DNA from: Eubacterium sp. 14-2
Lineage (GTDB): Bacteria; Bacillota; Clostridia; Lachnospirales; Lachnospiraceae
Assembly (NCBI RefSeq): GCF_000403845.2
Contig: NZ_KE159567.1
Location: forward strand, 1,914,886-1,978,885
Direction of reading: 5' to 3'
DNA length: 64,000 nucleotides
The notes below the pieces were generated by a model. It saw only the letters and a program-made list of their open reading frames with translations, did not search any database and had not been told where the DNA came from. A program made the position numbers and the translations under genes. Below, in pieces: positions 62,527-64,000 of this stretch; within the stretch, counting starts at the first letter, position 1; every line of letters begins with the position of its first letter.

Positions 62527-63444
62527 ATGGAACAGAATCTTTCATCTTATCGTATTTTTTATGCAGTTGCCAATACTGGAAATATTTCCAAAGCGGCAAA
62601 AGAACTGTATATCAGTCAGCCGGCCATCAGCAAGTCTGTCCAGAAACTGGAGGAAAATATCGGGGTGAAACTGTTTGAGCGCAGCTCCAGAGGAGTTGTC
62701 CTGACTTCAGAGGGAGAACTTTTGTATACCCATGTAAAATCTGCTTTTGAAACCCTTACCCTCGGAGAAGATAAGCTGCGCCGCTCCATTGCTCTTGGAG
62801 TGGGAAATCTGGCTATTGGGGTGAGTTCTACCCTCTGTAAATATATTCTGCTTCCCTGCCTTAAGGAATTTATAAAAAAATATCCTCATATCAATATTTC
62901 CATTACCTGCCATTCCACCAACCAGACGCTGAAACTTCTGGAAGACGGAAAACTGGACATCGGCCTTGTCGGTAAACCGGAACTTCTGAAAAATATGGAT
63001 TTCTATCCAATCCGGGAGATTGAAGACATTTTTGTAGCCACCAGAGATTATCTGCACAACCTTAAAATCCGAGGTGTGGAAAGATCTTTTCTTCTGCAGA
63101 GTTCCACCCTTCTCCTTCTGGACCGTGAAAATATGACACGCCAATATATTGATAATTATTTTCAGACCAGTCATTTGCCAGTTCAGGATATTATTGAAGT
63201 CTCCAATATGGATCTCCTGATTGAAATGTCAAAAATCAGTCTTGGTATAGGCTGTGTCATCCGGGACTTTGTACAAAACGAACTGAAAACCGGAACTCTT
63301 CTGGAAATTCCCTGTGGTTCTTCCATTCCCAAACGGTACATAGGTTTTGCCTACAGAAAAGATACTCGAATTTCGAAATCTCTGGAACACTTTATTGACT
63401 TTTATGAAGAATATTATTCAGAATTCGATTTTCCACTTCCATAA
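62527..63444 (+). CDS. LysR-family transcriptional regulator
   Basis: A 305-residue LysR protein: winged helix-turn-helix at 1-60 (YRIFYAVANTGNISKAAKELYISQPAISKSVQKLEE) and a periplasmic-binding-like effector domain from about 90 (GNLAIGVSSTLCKYILLPCLKEF). The neighbouring divergent leuCD operon is the most likely target, with a leucine-pathway intermediate as effector; this is inferred from position only. The gene starts just after AAAGGAC. Cytoplasmic DNA-binding tetramer by family knowledge. Confidence 0.9.
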   Translation: MEQNLSSYRIFYAVANTGNISKAAKELYISQPAISKSVQKLEENIGVKLFERSSRGVVLTSEGELLYTHVKSAFETLTLGEDKLRRSIALGVGNLAIGVSSTLCKYILLPCLKEFIKKYPHINISITCHSTNQTLKLLEDGKLDIGLVGKPELLKNMDFYPIREIEDIFVATRDYLHNLKIRGVERSFLLQSSTLLLLDRENMTRQYIDNYFQTSHLPVQDIIEVSNMDLLIEMSKISLGIGCVIRDFVQNELKTGTLLEIPCGSSIPKRYIGFAYRKDTRISKSLEHFIDFYEEYYSEFDFPLP

Positions 63445-63577
63445 ACTCACGTTCTCTGTGAATTCTATTGGGAGTTCAGTATACTGGAAAAATCTGCTGA
63501 CTGCCAGCGTATCAGACTATGTGGTTATTTCGGGAATATGAACGGTTGATTTTCTGATAATATTACTTAGAGTTGCT

Positions 63578-64000
63578 TTATGGAATTAAAAATCTCTGTA
63601 TCGTTTTGCTGTGGTCTTTTACCACACTTTTCAATACCTCTATGTCAGCCTGCATCTGTTCTGTCTGTACAATACCGTCTCTGTAACGATAAAAAGTGGA
63701 AATATAGCATTCTTCGATATTCTGCAGACGTGGTGAAAGGTCATTCTCCATTTTCAGGTTTAAAATCCGGATGCCCTTTTTCAGAATCCGGGATTCCGTA
63801 TTCAGCGTTTCCACGTCTTCCTTCAGTGTACCTACATCCTCTTTTAATGTATCTACGTCTTCTTTTAATGTGTTCACGTCTCCTTTTAATGTATCCACAT
63901 CTTTTCTCAGTTCTTTCACTTCTGTTTTCAGTGTTCCCACATCTTCTTTTAATATATCTACGTCTTTTCTCAGTTCTTTCACTTCTGTTTTCAGTGTTCC
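63578..64000 (-). CDS. Heptad-repeat coiled-coil protein, 3' part (5' end outside window)
   Basis: The frame runs off the right edge; the first visible codons are coding (GTLKTEV), so the GTG at 63982 is not the true start. About 140 residues are visible. The first 70 are almost perfect heptads of the type V-D/G-T-L-K-E-D, predicted to form a long parallel coiled coil; at larger scale the 21-residue unit GTLKTEVKELRKDVD.LK.DV appears twice. The C-terminal 70 residues (ENDLSPRLQNIEECYIS ... MQADIEVLKSVVKDHSKTI) are not repetitive and resemble small conserved Lachnospiraceae proteins of unknown function. No signal peptide can be judged. Confidence 0.6.
   Translation of the reverse strand, partial: GTLKTEVKELRKDVDILKEDVGTLKTEVKELRKDVDTLKGDVNTLKEDVDTLKEDVGTLKEDVETLNTESRILKKGIRILNLKMENDLSPRLQNIEECYISTFYRYRDGIVQTEQMQADIEVLKSVVKDHSKTIQRFLIP
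63800..64000 (-). repeat. In-frame 21-bp tandem repeats coding heptads
   Basis: At DNA level a 21-base unit (one heptad) is repeated about nine times with small changes, and a 63-base higher-order unit appears at least twice, with the array continuing past the window edge. Such arrays change copy number easily by slippage, always keeping frame. Confidence 0.75.

Noticed and set aside
63800..64000. CRISPR-like repeat array
   Set aside because: Repeats are 21 bases, contiguous, in frame and without spacers; they code for heptads.

Overview
The window is a chromosomal stretch from a low-to-mid GC Gram-positive anaerobe, most likely a Lachnospiraceae (Clostridia). Support: PolC-type replicase, the complete MEP isoprenoid branch, fused HD-type Ppx, Fhs/FolD one-carbon enzymes, a DUF815 ATPase, SpoIID- and SleB-like proteins, ATP-type PckA, BspA-like and WG/BIG2 surface proteins, and strong AGGAGG ribosome sites. 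The species cannot be fixed from sequence alone. Most genes lie on the minus strand; both ends are cut (xpt on the left, a heptad-repeat gene on the right).

Layout. 1-934: end of xpt (+), then an SCP2-like gene. 946-13559 (-): a housekeeping block read from high to low coordinates: polysaccharide deacetylase, bactofilin, pyrH, frr, [terminator/alternative hairpin], uppS, cdsA, dxr, rseP, ispG, polC, SCP2. It joins nucleotide supply, ribosome recycling, isoprenoid/undecaprenyl and phospholipid synthesis, membrane proteolysis and replication. 13754-17546: an orphan soluble hybrid kinase and a small Tudor/AT-hook-like protein. 17793-20760: a csoR-copA copper operon with its CsoR box inside the promoter, and with a CopZ-like module at the 3' end of copA that has its own ribosome site. 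20903-23453: phosphoesterase and a ParB-like/BMP fusion. 23691-27998: pnp, rpsO and infC-rpmI-rplT, with structured leaders and two copies of an unusual hairpin repeat on either side of pnp.

28115-38464: PHP phosphoesterase (+), a large LRR/WG surface protein, HAD phosphatase, ppk1-ppx (polyphosphate), DUF815 ATPase and pheA. 38546-48454: a tight minus operon spoIID - yihY - ftsK/spoIIIE - fhs - folD - zinc-ribbon/TPR protein, closed by a strong terminator. 48689-48924: a 6S RNA gene with its own promoter. 48975-53547: L,D-transpeptidase with Ig repeats, pckA, cdd. 53753-56894 (+): citrate synthase, then a cheY plus MshEN/CheX-like two-gene cassette. 57044-64000: thrC, SleB-like hydrolase, an AP2/HNH-derived protein, leuCD with a divergent LysR regulator, and a coiled-coil gene leaving the window.

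The least explained items are: (i) the composite hairpin repeats at 23691-23808 and 25975-26120 (with a partial relative at 434-511), which differ by compensating base changes; (ii) the embedded CopZ start inside copA; (iii) the CheY + four-repeat MshEN/CheX-like cassette; (iv) the AP2/degenerate-HNH protein; (v) the ParB-like domain fused to a signal-less BMP domain; (vi) the stand-alone Tudor/AT-hook protein. No prophage, IS element, CRISPR array, tRNA or rRNA gene was seen.
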